From positions 434,001-498,000 of the forward strand of contig JAILWI010000001.1 in assembly GCA_025699005.1 (NCBI GenBank): a stretch of DNA of 64,000 bases. Reading direction: 5' to 3'. Under the pieces are notes generated by a model that was given only the letters and a program-made list of their open reading frames with translations, was not told the origin of the DNA and searched no databases. The translations under genes were made by a program, and so were the position numbers. Shown here piece after piece: positions 23,207 to 31,799 of this stretch. How positions within the stretch are numbered: position 1 is the first letter of the stretch; the number at the start of each line of letters is the position of its first letter. Origin of the DNA: Chloroflexota bacterium (GTDB lineage Bacteria; Chloroflexota; Limnocylindria; QHBO01).

Positions 23207-24624
23207 TGTTCCGCCGCCCCGATATTGAGCCGCGCGGTCAGGTCATGGTGATCGTGGCCGTGGCATTCACGGTCTTGATCCTGTTCCTCGCCCTGCTGTT
23301 CGACGGCGCGCATGGGATGAGCACGCGGCGCCAGATGCAGGATGCAGGCGATGCGGCTGCTCTGGCCGCTGCGAACGTGCTGCAGGTCGGTACCCCGCGC
23401 GGGTGCAGCGCCACCAGTGGTGGTACCGCGCCGCGTGCAACCGTCGCCCAGGCCGCTCGCAACAGCCTTGCCACGAACCTCTCATGGTTCGACGCGTCGA
23501 CGGCTGTGATCACATGCCCCGCCGGGTATGACAACCAGGCGGTCGCCGTCGAGCTGGCGACGACCAGCGCTCGCTTCTTCGGCGGTGTCATGGGCGGCGA
23601 CATCAACGTTGCCACGCGAAGCGCAGCGGTAAATGGGCAGATCACCGGCACGCTCTACTCGATCGTGCTGCTCGATCCGCACAATCCTTCGTGGCCGAAC
23701 GGCCGGCGGGGCTGCCCATCGATGCTCCTCTCCGGCGGTCCCACGGTCACGCTCGAAGGCTCGGTCCAGGTCAACTCGGCGTGCCCTGCCGGTTCAGGCG
23801 GTGCACTCTCAACGAACGGCAATGCCTCGAACCTGACGATGACGAACGGCTCGAGGATCCGGCTAGTCGGCGGCTACTCGCCGGGGGCACTCACGATCTC
23901 GCCTGCTCCGATCACCGGTGTGGATCCGATCGCCGACCCCCTGTCCGGACTGCCGCCCATGGACACGAGCGGAATGACGGTCCGCAGCACGTCCCGCCTG
24001 GTGCTCAACAATCAGACGATGGCGCTCGATCCAGGTATCTACACCGGCGGCATACAACTCAGGAACAGCTCGATCGCGCTGCTCCGGCCCGGGATCTATG
24101 TCATGAACGGCGGCGGTCTGGACATCGGCGCGCAGGCATCGGTGATGTCGGTCGCAGACGGTGTGAGCGTTCCGCCTCCGACATGGTCCACCGCTTGTGC
24201 CGTGGGCTCGTGTGGCGTCCTCATCTACAACACCGGCACCACCTCGACTATGGGGCAGATCACCGTCGGCGCCGGGGCCACGCTCCGTCTGCGGGCCTAC
24301 GATCCCACGGCGCAGGCCGGAGGCGTGACCGACTATCGAAACCTGCTCATCTGGCAGGCGGGGAGCCCGGTCCAGACCAGCAGCTACGCGCAGCCTGAGG
24401 TCGCGTTGAACGGTGGCGGAACGGTCGACATCCGCGGCACGGTCTACGCCCCGTCGGCAAAGGTGAGCATGGGCGGTGGGGCCGGTGGCGGCGGCGGCTC
24501 GGCCACGAACCTGACGCTCCAGTTCATCTCGTGGAACCTCGAGTTCCGTGGCAACTCGAGCTTCACCTTCTACTTCCGCGACGCCGACTTCGCACGGCCG
24601 ACCCACTACGGGCTCGTGCGCTAG
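23206..24624 (+). CDS. tadG: TadG-like protein with Flp pilus N-terminal region
   Basis: 472 residues. N-terminal RGQVMVIVAVAFTVLILFLALLFDG membrane segment and MSTRRQMQDAGDAAALAAANVLQVG match the TadG N-terminal (PF13400) signature. The exported part is Gly/Ser/Asn-rich and repetitive, with beta-strand-like turns (PGIYTGGIQLRNSSIALLRPGIYV) that suggest a beta-helix-like adhesin or structural domain, and a poly-Gly run (GGGAGGGGGS) near residue 430. No ATPase (TadA), TadB/C or prepilin gene is in the window, so this three-gene set must work with machinery elsewhere. Confidence 0.82.
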   Translation: MFRRPDIEPRGQVMVIVAVAFTVLILFLALLFDGAHGMSTRRQMQDAGDAAALAAANVLQVGTPRGCSATSGGTAPRATVAQAARNSLATNLSWFDASTAVITCPAGYDNQAVAVELATTSARFFGGVMGGDINVATRSAAVNGQITGTLYSIVLLDPHNPSWPNGRRGCPSMLLSGGPTVTLEGSVQVNSACPAGSGGALSTNGNASNLTMTNGSRIRLVGGYSPGALTISPAPITGVDPIADPLSGLPPMDTSGMTVRSTSRLVLNNQTMALDPGIYTGGIQLRNSSIALLRPGIYVMNGGGLDIGAQASVMSVADGVSVPPPTWSTACAVGSCGVLIYNTGTTSTMGQITVGAGATLRLRAYDPTAQAGGVTDYRNLLIWQAGSPVQTSSYAQPEVALNGGGTVDIRGTVYAPSAKVSMGGGAGGGGGSATNLTLQFISWNLEFRGNSSFTFYFRDADFARPTHYGLVR

Positions 24625-24636
24625 CAGACCAGGGGA

Positions 24637-24654
24637 TCGCGCCGCTTCGCGCGA
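24637..24654. terminator. small hairpin between convergent genes
   Basis: TCGCGC/GCGCGA with a 6-nt loop, in the 55-bp gap between the ends of tadG and the HhH-GPD gene. Weak but well placed for bidirectional termination. Confidence 0.35.
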
Positions 24655-24679
24655 AGCTCGTTCCCGGCTTGTGTGCCGG

Positions 24680-25261
24680 TCAGGACCCGCCTTCGCCAGC
24701 CCGCATCGCCGCCTTGTGGGCGCGCTTCTTGGCCTGGTAGTCCGCCAGCGCCTCCGGTGAATCGACGTCCCCGAGCGTCGGATGCTCCGGCAGGACCTCC
24801 TCGATGCCCGGCGGGCGGATCTCCATCTGCTTGGCAAGGACCGCGGTCAGCGATCGGACCTTCATGTCGCCGAAGCCGGGCAGCGCGCCGATTCGACGCT
24901 GGAGATCGCGACCGTCCTTGGCCCACGACCAGACCCGAGCGGCGTCTCCGTCGTGCGTGTCGCGGATGAAGATCGCGAGCTCCCGAACGCGACGCGCCAT
25001 CGCCGCCGGGAAACGGTGGATGGCCGGCGGTCCCTTCGCCGCCGCGAGGAGCTCATCCTCCGGCAGGTCGGCGATCGTTCGAGCGTCCAGCGTTCCCAGT
25101 CGCTCGAGCAGCACCTTCGGGCCGGAGAACGCCTTCTGGACGGACACCTGCTGGTCGAGCGCGAAGCCGATGAGCAGCGCCATCGGGTCGTCGACGAGGA
25201 GCCGATCGGCCGATTCGTCGCCGGTGAAGTGAAGCCGGTCGGAGCCCTGCACGGTGGTCAT
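24680..25261 (-). CDS. HhH-GPD-type base excision repair family protein (TIGR03252-like)
   Basis: 193 residues related to DNA glycosylases. N-terminal DPMALLIGFALDQQVSVQKAF resembles the start of the HhH-GPD domain, and the hairpin-helix-hairpin is LPGFGDMKVRSLTAVLAK at about 135-152. The catalytic Lys/Asp pair of EndoIII/AlkA enzymes is not obvious and no FeS cysteines are present, as in the short uncharacterised actinobacterial and Chloroflexota family annotated from this model. Activity is therefore unproven. Starts without a ribosome site, 6 nt from a TAGCAT box. Confidence 0.82.
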   Translation of the reverse strand: MTTVQGSDRLHFTGDESADRLLVDDPMALLIGFALDQQVSVQKAFSGPKVLLERLGTLDARTIADLPEDELLAAAKGPPAIHRFPAAMARRVRELAIFIRDTHDGDAARVWSWAKDGRDLQRRIGALPGFGDMKVRSLTAVLAKQMEIRPPGIEEVLPEHPTLGDVDSPEALADYQAKKRAHKAAMRAGEGGS

Positions 25262-25267
25262 GGACGC

Positions 25268-25273
25268 ATGCTA
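25268..25273 (-). promoter_or_regulatory. -10-like box of a leaderless promoter (HhH-GPD protein)
   Basis: TAGCAT on the minus strand with a 6-nt gap to the ATG at 25261. Confidence 0.5.
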
Positions 25274-25296
25274 CGCCCGCCGTCGAGCGTCGCGGG

Positions 25297-25665
25297 TCAG
25301 TGGTGCTCGGCGGCGTCGGCTTCCGCCTTCGTCCCATGCACCGTGCCGGGCTCATGCTCCGGCGGTGCGTAGACCGTGACGAGGCGCAACGGCGCATCGC
25401 CGGTGTTCACGAAGTTGTGACGCGTGCCCGCTCGGACGAGCACGAGCTGGTGCGGGCCGACGGCCGACGACTCCCCGTCGAGAATGGCCTCCCCGGTGCC
25501 CTCGATGAACAGCAGGACCTGGTCGACGTCGTCGTGCACCTCCTCGCCGATCTCGCCTCCCGCGGGGATGGTCATCACGACGACCTGGGCGTGCTCGCCG
25601 GTCAGGAGCTCGCGTCGGAAGGCATCGTTCGTCCGTGCCGCATGGTCGATGTCGATCTGGTTCAT
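25297..25665 (-). CDS. single-domain cupin protein
   Basis: 122 residues, one cupin barrel. Motif 1 is relaxed: GEEVHDDVDQVLLFIEG holds one His with acidic ligands, and motif 2 is AGTRHNFVNTGDAPLRL. The start at 25665 is fixed by AGGAGGAACC immediately upstream; an earlier ATG in frame is ignored. Similar proteins are mannose-6-phosphate isomerase-like cupins of unknown substrate. Divergent from the dihydropyrimidinase gene across an 86-bp gap. Confidence 0.8.
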   Translation of the reverse strand: MNQIDIDHAARTNDAFRRELLTGEHAQVVVMTIPAGGEIGEEVHDDVDQVLLFIEGTGEAILDGESSAVGPHQLVLVRAGTRHNFVNTGDAPLRLVTVYAPPEHEPGTVHGTKAEADAAEHH

Positions 25666-25751
25666 GGTTCCTCCTATCGGCGTGGGGGTTCCCGGACCTT
25701 GACCGCGCGGTAGCATGGGCGTCTCGGCCCGGACCGACTACGGAGGAGCGG

Positions 25752-27143
25752 ATGCGCACGCTGATCAAGGGTGGAACCATTGTCAACGCCGACGCCACGA
25801 CGTCAGCGGATGTGCTCGTGGACGGAGAGCGCATCGCGCTCATCGGCTCCGACCTCGACGTCGAGGCCGACCGGACGATCGACGCGTCCGGCAAGTGGGT
25901 GATCCCTGGCGCCATCGACGTCCACACCCACATGGAGCTGCCGTTCGGCGGCACGTTCGCCAAGGACACGTTCGAGACCGGCACTCGCGCGGCGGCCTTC
26001 GGCGGCACCACGACGATCATCGACTTCGCCGTCCAGGCGAAGGGCCAGTCGCTTCGCGAGGGACTCGACGCGTGGCACGCGAAGGCCGAGGGCAAGGCCT
26101 GCGTCGACTACGGCTTCCACATGATCATGAGCGACGTCACCGACGACACCCTCGCCGAGATGGACACGCTCGTCGACGAGGGCGTGACGGACTTCAAGCT
26201 GTTCACCGCCTACCCGGGCGTCTTCTACTCCGATGACGGCGCCATCTTCCGGGCCATGCAGCAGACCGCGCGGAACGGTGGCCTGATCCTCATGCACGCC
26301 GAGAACGGCATGGCGATCGATGTCGTGGCGGCCCAGAACGTCGACGCCGGCAACACCGATCCGTACTACCACGGCACGTCTCGCTCGCCGGTCATGGAGG
26401 GCGAGGCCACGAACCGCGTCATCCGCCTGGCGCAGGTGGCCGGCGTGCCGGTCTACATCGTCCACCTGTCGGCGATCGATGCGCTGAACGAGGTCCGGCG
26501 TGCCCGCGACGAGGGGCTGCCAGCCTACGCCGAGACGTGCCCGCAGTACCTGTTCCTCACGCTCGAGGACATGGGCAACGGGTTCGAGGGTGCGAAGTTC
26601 GTCTGCTCGCCGCCGCTGCGTCCGGCTGAGCATGCCGGGGAGCTGTGGAAAGGCCTCGCCAAGGACGACCTCCAGGTCGTCTCGACCGACCACTGCCCGT
26701 TCGACTTCCACGGGCAGAAGGAGCTCGGCAAGGGCGACTTCCGCAAGGTGCCGAACGGGCTCCCGGGGGTCGAGGATCGGGTCAACCTGCTCCACTCCGG
26801 CGGCGTGGTTGACGGCTATCTCACCCCGAATCGGTGGGTCGAGGTCATCAGCGCGGCTCCGGCGCGCATGTTCGGGCTGGAAGGGCGCAAGGGCGTCGTC
26901 GGTATCGGCGCCGATGCGGACCTGGTCGTGTACGACCCGACGGCGAAGCACACGATCAGCGCGAAGTCGCACCACATGGACGTCGACTACTCGTGCTACG
27001 AGGGTCGCGAGGTGACCGGCCGGGCCGACATCGTCCTTTCGCGGGGCAAGGTCATCGTCGACGGCGACGAGTGGCTCGGCGCCGCGGGCGACGGCCGTTT
27101 CCTGAAGCGGGCGCCGACGGGAGATCTCCTGAGCCGGACCTGA
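25752..27143 (+). CDS. hydA: dihydropyrimidinase/D-hydantoinase
   Basis: 463-residue cyclic amidohydrolase that opens 5,6-dihydropyrimidines or hydantoins. The binuclear zinc site is complete: His58 and His60 (IDVHTHMELPF), carbamylated Lys149 (DFKLFTAYPG), His182 (HAENG), His238 (IVHLSA) and Asp313 (STDHCPF). Length and the GTSRSPVMEGEATNR loop match dihydropyrimidinases rather than dihydroorotase or allantoinase. The start is set by GGAGGAGCGG before the ATG. In the reductive pathway its product would feed the amidase at 20110 and then the aminotransferase at 6777. Dihydropyrimidine dehydrogenase is not in the window. Confidence 0.94.
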   Translation: MRTLIKGGTIVNADATTSADVLVDGERIALIGSDLDVEADRTIDASGKWVIPGAIDVHTHMELPFGGTFAKDTFETGTRAAAFGGTTTIIDFAVQAKGQSLREGLDAWHAKAEGKACVDYGFHMIMSDVTDDTLAEMDTLVDEGVTDFKLFTAYPGVFYSDDGAIFRAMQQTARNGGLILMHAENGMAIDVVAAQNVDAGNTDPYYHGTSRSPVMEGEATNRVIRLAQVAGVPVYIVHLSAIDALNEVRRARDEGLPAYAETCPQYLFLTLEDMGNGFEGAKFVCSPPLRPAEHAGELWKGLAKDDLQVVSTDHCPFDFHGQKELGKGDFRKVPNGLPGVEDRVNLLHSGGVVDGYLTPNRWVEVISAAPARMFGLEGRKGVVGIGADADLVVYDPTAKHTISAKSHHMDVDYSCYEGREVTGRADIVLSRGKVIVDGDEWLGAAGDGRFLKRAPTGDLLSRT

Positions 27144-27203
27144 TTGGGCGAATCGCGCCGGGCCGACTATCCTGCATCGGCGCATCACCCACAGGAGATC
27201 ACC

Positions 27204-27842
27204 TTGAATCGCATGTCCATCCTGCTCGTCGCGCTGCTGGCGCTCGTCGTCAGCGCCTGCGCGAGCAGCGAGAGCTCCAGCCCCTCGGCCAGCGAGCCGT
27301 TCTTCAGCGCCTCGGCCGAGCCGACCCAGGAGCCGTCGGACGAGCCGAGCGAGGATCCCGGCGAGAGCCTCGGCGCGATCCCGTCGTTCGACATCAACGG
27401 GGATCCGGAGCTGGCCTCACGCTTCCCCGACACCGTCGGCGGAGAGGCGATCCAGGTCATCAGCTTCCGCGGCGACGTCCTGGGGTCGGGCGGAGACATC
27501 GATCCGTCCTTCCAGGAGTTCCTCGAGGCGACCGATGCCGATCTCGAGGACGTGTCGGTCGCCTTCGGCGGCTCGCAGGACGGCACGCTGAACGTTGCCG
27601 CCTTCCGCGTTCTCGGCGTTGCCGAGGACCGGCTCGAGCGGGAGTTCCTGTCGGCGAGCGAGGACAACGGCGACATCGAGGGGGCGCAGCGCGCGAACGT
27701 CGGCGGCAAGGACGTCTGGGTCGCTGCTGATGCGACGGGCGAGACGTCCGCATCGATCTACCTCTACGTGAAGGACGACACCGTCTACTTCCTCACCGGG
27801 ACCGAGGAGCAGGCGGAGGAGATCCTTTCCGCGCTGCCGTAA
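27204..27842 (+). CDS. lipoprotein of unknown function
   Basis: 212 residues. TTG at 27204 is chosen over the ATG three codons later because AGGAG lies 6 nt before it, against 15 nt for the ATG. Lipobox VSAC (Cys19), then a Ser/Glu/Pro-rich linker to about 60 and an alpha/beta domain without cysteines. The end runs TVYFLTGTEEQAEEIL. No family recognised. Its stop overlaps the start of the lipid kinase gene (TAATG), so the two are coupled. Confidence 0.72.
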   Translation: MNRMSILLVALLALVVSACASSESSSPSASEPFFSASAEPTQEPSDEPSEDPGESLGAIPSFDINGDPELASRFPDTVGGEAIQVISFRGDVLGSGGDIDPSFQEFLEATDADLEDVSVAFGGSQDGTLNVAAFRVLGVAEDRLEREFLSASEDNGDIEGAQRANVGGKDVWVAADATGETSASIYLYVKDDTVYFLTGTEEQAEEILSALP

Positions 27843-28720
27843 TGGGACAACGCGCTGCCGTCTTCCTCAACGAGGGGGCCGGCAGCGCTCGGACCGAGCC
27901 CGTGCGACGGGCCGTCGACCTGGCGCGGCGGACGCTCGACGCCGATCTCCACGTGATCGCCACGCGTGACGTGGCCGAGCTCAGCGCGTGGCTGACGGAC
28001 CGCATCGGCGAGTACGAGACGGCGGTCATCGCCGGCGGTGATGGCTCGCTCGGGGTCGCCTACAACGTGGCCGCCGGGCGTCCCGACCTGACCCTCGGCT
28101 ACCTCCCGGCCGGGTTCGGCAACGCCACCCGGCACCTGCTCAAGCTGCCGGGCACGCCCGAGGAGCTGGTCGCGGTGCTTGAGGCCGGTGACGCACGGCC
28201 GGTCGACCTCGTGGCGATCGACGGACGGCTGGCGCTCTTCGCCGGAGCGGGCTGGGACGCGCTGGTTGCCGCCCGCTACGCCGATGCCGGTGCGCGGCGC
28301 CTTCGCGGCTGGGCCGCCGCCGTGACCCGCTCCCTGCCCGACCTCTGGCGGCGCATCCCCGTCGAGGTCCGCGCCGACGGCTGGGTCGTCCATCGTGGCC
28401 CGATGGAGCTCCTCGTCGTCGGCACGACCCCGTTCTACGGTCGCGGCTTGAAGGTGAATCCCGGGGCCCAGCCGGATGCGGGACGCCTCGCCCTCCGCGT
28501 CTACCCGGGACCGGCCCGGCACCTGGCGGCCGAGGCCGCGCGGTGGGCGCTTCGCGTCGCGCCGCGGGCGGAGCGCATCGACGCCGAACGGATCGCGGTG
28601 ACGTCGCTCGACGGTGCCGCCATTCCCGTCCAGGCCGACGGAGATGCGCTCGGCGCACAGGCCCGGTGGACGTTCGAGATCCGTCCGCGCGCCGTGAGGC
28701 TCATCGGCCGCTGGGGCTGA
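27842..28720 (+). CDS. diacylglycerol kinase catalytic-domain (DagK/YegS-like) protein
   Basis: 292-residue lipid or sphingosine-kinase-like enzyme. The nucleotide-binding GGDGSLGVAYN motif (about 64-74), LPAGFGNATRHL and the second-domain TPFYGRGLKVNPGA and late VQADGD signatures are intact. Such enzymes phosphorylate diacylglycerol or related lipids; the substrate here is not known. Coupled to the lipoprotein gene upstream and overlapping the convergent cinA-like gene by 20 nt. Confidence 0.88.
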   Translation: MGQRAAVFLNEGAGSARTEPVRRAVDLARRTLDADLHVIATRDVAELSAWLTDRIGEYETAVIAGGDGSLGVAYNVAAGRPDLTLGYLPAGFGNATRHLLKLPGTPEELVAVLEAGDARPVDLVAIDGRLALFAGAGWDALVAARYADAGARRLRGWAAAVTRSLPDLWRRIPVEVRADGWVVHRGPMELLVVGTTPFYGRGLKVNPGAQPDAGRLALRVYPGPARHLAAEAARWALRVAPRAERIDAERIAVTSLDGAAIPVQADGDALGAQARWTFEIRPRAVRLIGRWG

Positions 28721-29831
28721 GCCTCCGGACGGCATCGAGCGCCGCGAACGCGGCTCGCCTCAGGCGCTGGGGTCCCGATCCGTGGATGCGCAGCTCGACC
28801 TGTGGCATCGAGACGTGCCCGCTCACGGCCACGCGCACGCGGCTCCTTCCGCCGGTGTCCTGCGGCAGGAGCGAGAGCTGGATCACGGCGTCCGCCATGG
28901 GAGGCCCGGTCGGTGTGCCCATGTCCAGGACGCCCCCGACGTAGCGCGCCGCACCGTCCGCCGGCACCGCGGCGCTCAGGATCGCGAGCAGGGCGGCATT
29001 CGTGTCGGACTCCCAGCTGGCGACGGTGCCGGCACCCATCGCTCCCAGCCGTGAGAGGGCGGCCGTGGCGAGATCGTCCTCGTCGCTTCCGTAGGCCGCC
29101 TCCCCGAGCAGCGCCAGCGCCTCGTTCACGCAACGGTCGAGCGCCGATGGATCGCCCTGCGTCGTGAAGCGGGCGTGGACACCGTCGTCGCGGGCGTAGA
29201 TCCCCGCCGTCACCGCCTCGGGCGGCTCGGTGAGCAGGCTCCCGAGCCGCTCGGCCATCGCGGACTCGCCGATGCCGAACGCCTTCACGCTGCGGATGGC
29301 GAGCGGCGTCAGGCCGAAGCGCTCGACGAGCCGTGGTCGGACCTGCTCGCTCCACATGCGTCGCATCTCGGACGGCACGCCGGGCATGAGCGCGACGATC
29401 CGGTCGTCGCGCTCGACCCACCAGCCCGGTGCCGAGCCGATCGGATTCGGCAGGGCCTGCGCCGATGGCACGAGCATCGCCTGCCGCCGGTTGCTCGACG
29501 GCATCGGCCCGTAGCTCCGGTACCGCTCCTCGAGCACCGTGAGCAGCTCGGGATCCTCGGCGAGGTCCTCGCCGAGCGCATCGGCGAGGCCTTCGCGGGT
29601 CAGGTCGTCGTGTGTCGGCCCCAGACCGCCGGTGGCGAGCACGACCGTGGACCGTGAGCGCGCCTCGCTGAACGCGTCGCGGATCAGCGCACGATCGTCC
29701 GGCAGCATCCGGGCATGGCCGGGCGGCAGCCCGATGGCAGCCAGCTCGGCTCCGAGGAACGCGGTGTTCGTGTCGACGGTCTCGCCCAACAGCAGCTCGG
29801 CACCGATCGACAGCAGCTCGACCCTGGTCAT
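28701..29831 (-). CDS. cinA: CinA-like protein
   Basis: 376 residues. The N-terminal MoCF-like domain (about 1-165) shows LLSIGAELLLGETVDTNTAFL, TGGLGPTHDDLTREGLADAL and LMPGVPSEMRRMW, typical of the COG1058 ADP-ribose pyrophosphatase part. The C-terminal domain should be the nicotinamide mononucleotide deamidase, but only weak traces are seen: SWESDTNAALLAIL where active enzymes carry a TxGS-type SxTGG motif, so deamidase activity is doubtful. Slightly shorter than standard CinA (about 415). Confidence 0.87.
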   Translation of the reverse strand: MTRVELLSIGAELLLGETVDTNTAFLGAELAAIGLPPGHARMLPDDRALIRDAFSEARSRSTVVLATGGLGPTHDDLTREGLADALGEDLAEDPELLTVLEERYRSYGPMPSSNRRQAMLVPSAQALPNPIGSAPGWWVERDDRIVALMPGVPSEMRRMWSEQVRPRLVERFGLTPLAIRSVKAFGIGESAMAERLGSLLTEPPEAVTAGIYARDDGVHARFTTQGDPSALDRCVNEALALLGEAAYGSDEDDLATAALSRLGAMGAGTVASWESDTNAALLAILSAAVPADGAARYVGGVLDMGTPTGPPMADAVIQLSLLPQDTGGRSRVRVAVSGHVSMPQVELRIHGSGPQRLRRAAFAALDAVRRLSPSGR

Positions 29832-29839
29832 GAGCGGTG

Positions 29840-29845
29840 AGTGTA
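29840..29845 (-). promoter_or_regulatory. -10-like box of a leaderless promoter (cinA-like)
   Basis: TACACT on the minus strand, 8 nt before the ATG at 29831. Confidence 0.45.
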
Positions 29846-29921
29846 GGGCTAGACTTGGATCCTGCCGGAACGCGACGCATCAGCTGGCGGTCGACAGCGG
29901 CACCACCCCACCAGGAGACAT

Positions 29922-30368
29922 ATGAGAGACCCCGACCTGTCCATCGGCAACGTGCTCACTCCCGACCTGCATGAATGGATGCTGCGGGAGCTGCGGTACC
30001 CGGTGCTGGCCGTGAACTCGGGCGACGGGGCACCGAGCCAGTCGGTGCTCTGGTTCGACCTCGACCCCGATGACCCCGATGTCGTCCTCATGAACACGAT
30101 GGTGCGCCGCCTGAAGTACCGGCAGCTCAAGGCGGATCCGCGCGTCAACCTGATCTTCGAGGACGGGCTGTTCTGGGTCTCGCTGCGTGGCACCGTCGAG
30201 CTCGACGCCGAGTTCCAGCCAGCCCTGGACCACATCAAGGCCCTGGCCCGTCGCTACCACGCCAAGCCCGAGCGGTACGACGGTCAGGAGCGAGTGATCA
30301 TCCGCATGCGGGTCGAGAAGGTCGTGGTCCACGACCTGCCGGCCTCGGCCATACAATCCGACGAATGA
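29922..30368 (+). CDS. PPOX-class F420-dependent oxidoreductase-like split-barrel protein
   Basis: 148-residue flavin/deazaflavin split-barrel protein. PVLAVNSGDGAPSQSVLWFDLD, VVLMNTMVRRLKYRQLKADPRVNLIF and WVSLRGTVEL follow the pattern of F420/FMN-binding PPOX proteins (Rv1155-like). The RRLKYRQLKADPRV stretch is the usual phosphate-binding region. Reaction unknown. An AGGAG lies 6 nt before the ATG. The stop overlaps the start of the aldehyde dehydrogenase gene by ATGA. Confidence 0.85.
   Translation: MRDPDLSIGNVLTPDLHEWMLRELRYPVLAVNSGDGAPSQSVLWFDLDPDDPDVVLMNTMVRRLKYRQLKADPRVNLIFEDGLFWVSLRGTVELDAEFQPALDHIKALARRYHAKPERYDGQERVIIRMRVEKVVVHDLPASAIQSDE
30352..30357 (+). promoter_or_regulatory. 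-10-like box inside the PPOX gene, leaderless promoter of the aldehyde dehydrogenase
   Basis: TACAAT with a 7-nt gap to the ATG at 30365. It would let the dehydrogenase be made apart from the PPOX gene. Confidence 0.4.
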
Positions 30369-31747
30369 TCGCCTCCATCAACCCGGCCTCGGAAGAGGTG
30401 CTTGCCGAGTTCGACGCGTGGTCGGACTCCCAGGTCGACGCGGCCATCGACGAGGTCGGCTCAGCGCAGCGAGCGTGGCGCGCCATGACCGTGGAGCAGC
30501 GCGCGGCGCCGATGCGTCGGGCGGCGGAGCTCCTGCGCGAGCGCGCCGGCCGCTATGGAGCCCTCATCACATCCGAAATGGGCAAGCCGATCATCGAGGC
30601 CGAGGCGGAGGTCAACAAGTGTGCTCTCGCCTGCGAGCACTACGCCGATCACGCGGCCGAGTATCTCGCCGATGCACCGGTCGCCACCGAGTCGCTCGAG
30701 AGCTACGTGGCCTACGAGCCCCTCGGCACGATCCTGGCGATCATGCCCTGGAACTTCCCGTTCTGGCAGGTCTTCCGTGCCGGCGCCCCGACGCTCATGG
30801 CGGGCAACGGGATGGTGCTCAAGCACGCGTCGAACGTGCCGCAGTCGGCCCTCGCCTGCGAGGAGGTCATCCGCGATGCCGGGTTCCCGCCGGGACTGCT
30901 GCGCACGGTGCTCGTCGAGGGATCCGACACGGAGCGGCTCATCGACGACGACCGGATCGCCGCGGTCACGCTGACCGGGTCGTCGGACGTCGGCGCGCGG
31001 ATCGCCTCGCTGGCGGCGGCACGCCTGAAGAAGCAGGTCCTCGAGCTCGGTGGATCGGATCCGTTCATCGTCCTCGCCGATGCGGACCTCGACTACGCCG
31101 CCAGGATCGCGGCCCGGGCACGCAACCAGAACAACGGCCAGAGCTGCATCGCCGCCAAGCGGTTCATCGTGGAGGAGCGGGTCGCCGACGAATTCGCCCA
31201 GCGCTTCGCCGATGCGGTCCGGGCCCTCCACGTCGGCGATCCGGCATCGCGCGACACGAACGTGGGGCCCCTGGCCCGTGGCGACCTGCGTGACACGCTC
31301 GAGCGCCAGGTCGACGAGTCGCGCTCGATGGGCGCCGAGCCCGTCGTCGGCGGCGAGCGCGTGAACGGTCGAGGGTTCTTCTACGCCCCGACGATCCTCG
31401 ACGGCGTCACCGATGCGATGCCCGCGTTCCGGGAGGAGACGTTCGGGCCGGTTGCCGCGATCATCCGCGCCCGCGACGTCGAGCACGCCATCTCGCTGGC
31501 CAACGATACCGAGTACGGCCTGGGCGCCGCGGTCTGGACACGGGACCTCGACGCCGCGAAGCAGATCGCCCGCCGCATCCAGGCAGGTTCCGTCTTCGTC
31601 AACGGCCTCGTTGCCTCCGATCCTCGGATGCCGATGGGCGGCGTGAAGCGGAGCGGTTACGGACGCGAGCTCGGTCGGCACGGAATCTGGGAGTTCACGA
31701 ACATCCAGACCGTGCGCGTCGGCCCGGCCGAGGCTCCGGCCTCCTGA
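30365..31747 (+). CDS. NAD(P)-dependent aldehyde dehydrogenase (succinate-semialdehyde dehydrogenase-like)
   Basis: 460-residue ALDH. Substrate-channel PWNFPFW with Asn129, cofactor loop LTGSSDVG, general base Glu227 in LELGGSDPF and nucleophile Cys261 in NNGQSCIAAKRF are present, as are the C-terminal GPVAAIIRA and MGGVKRSGYGRELG stretches. The C-x-A-A-K-R-F version and length match short succinate-semialdehyde or methylmalonate-semialdehyde-like enzymes of the Sad/GabD2 type. Malonic semialdehyde from the beta-alanine aminotransferase would be a conceivable substrate. Confidence 0.9.
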   Translation: MIASINPASEEVLAEFDAWSDSQVDAAIDEVGSAQRAWRAMTVEQRAAPMRRAAELLRERAGRYGALITSEMGKPIIEAEAEVNKCALACEHYADHAAEYLADAPVATESLESYVAYEPLGTILAIMPWNFPFWQVFRAGAPTLMAGNGMVLKHASNVPQSALACEEVIRDAGFPPGLLRTVLVEGSDTERLIDDDRIAAVTLTGSSDVGARIASLAAARLKKQVLELGGSDPFIVLADADLDYAARIAARARNQNNGQSCIAAKRFIVEERVADEFAQRFADAVRALHVGDPASRDTNVGPLARGDLRDTLERQVDESRSMGAEPVVGGERVNGRGFFYAPTILDGVTDAMPAFREETFGPVAAIIRARDVEHAISLANDTEYGLGAAVWTRDLDAAKQIARRIQAGSVFVNGLVASDPRMPMGGVKRSGYGRELGRHGIWEFTNIQTVRVGPAEAPAS

Positions 31748-31784
31748 GCCGACCCCACGTCGAGGCCCACGGCAGGAGTCCTGC

Positions 31785-31790
31785 TACGCT
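31785..31790 (+). promoter_or_regulatory. -10-like box of a leaderless promoter (LLM oxidoreductase)
   Basis: TACGCT, 9 nt before the ATG at 31800. Confidence 0.4.
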
Positions 31791-31799
31791 CGTCCTGCC

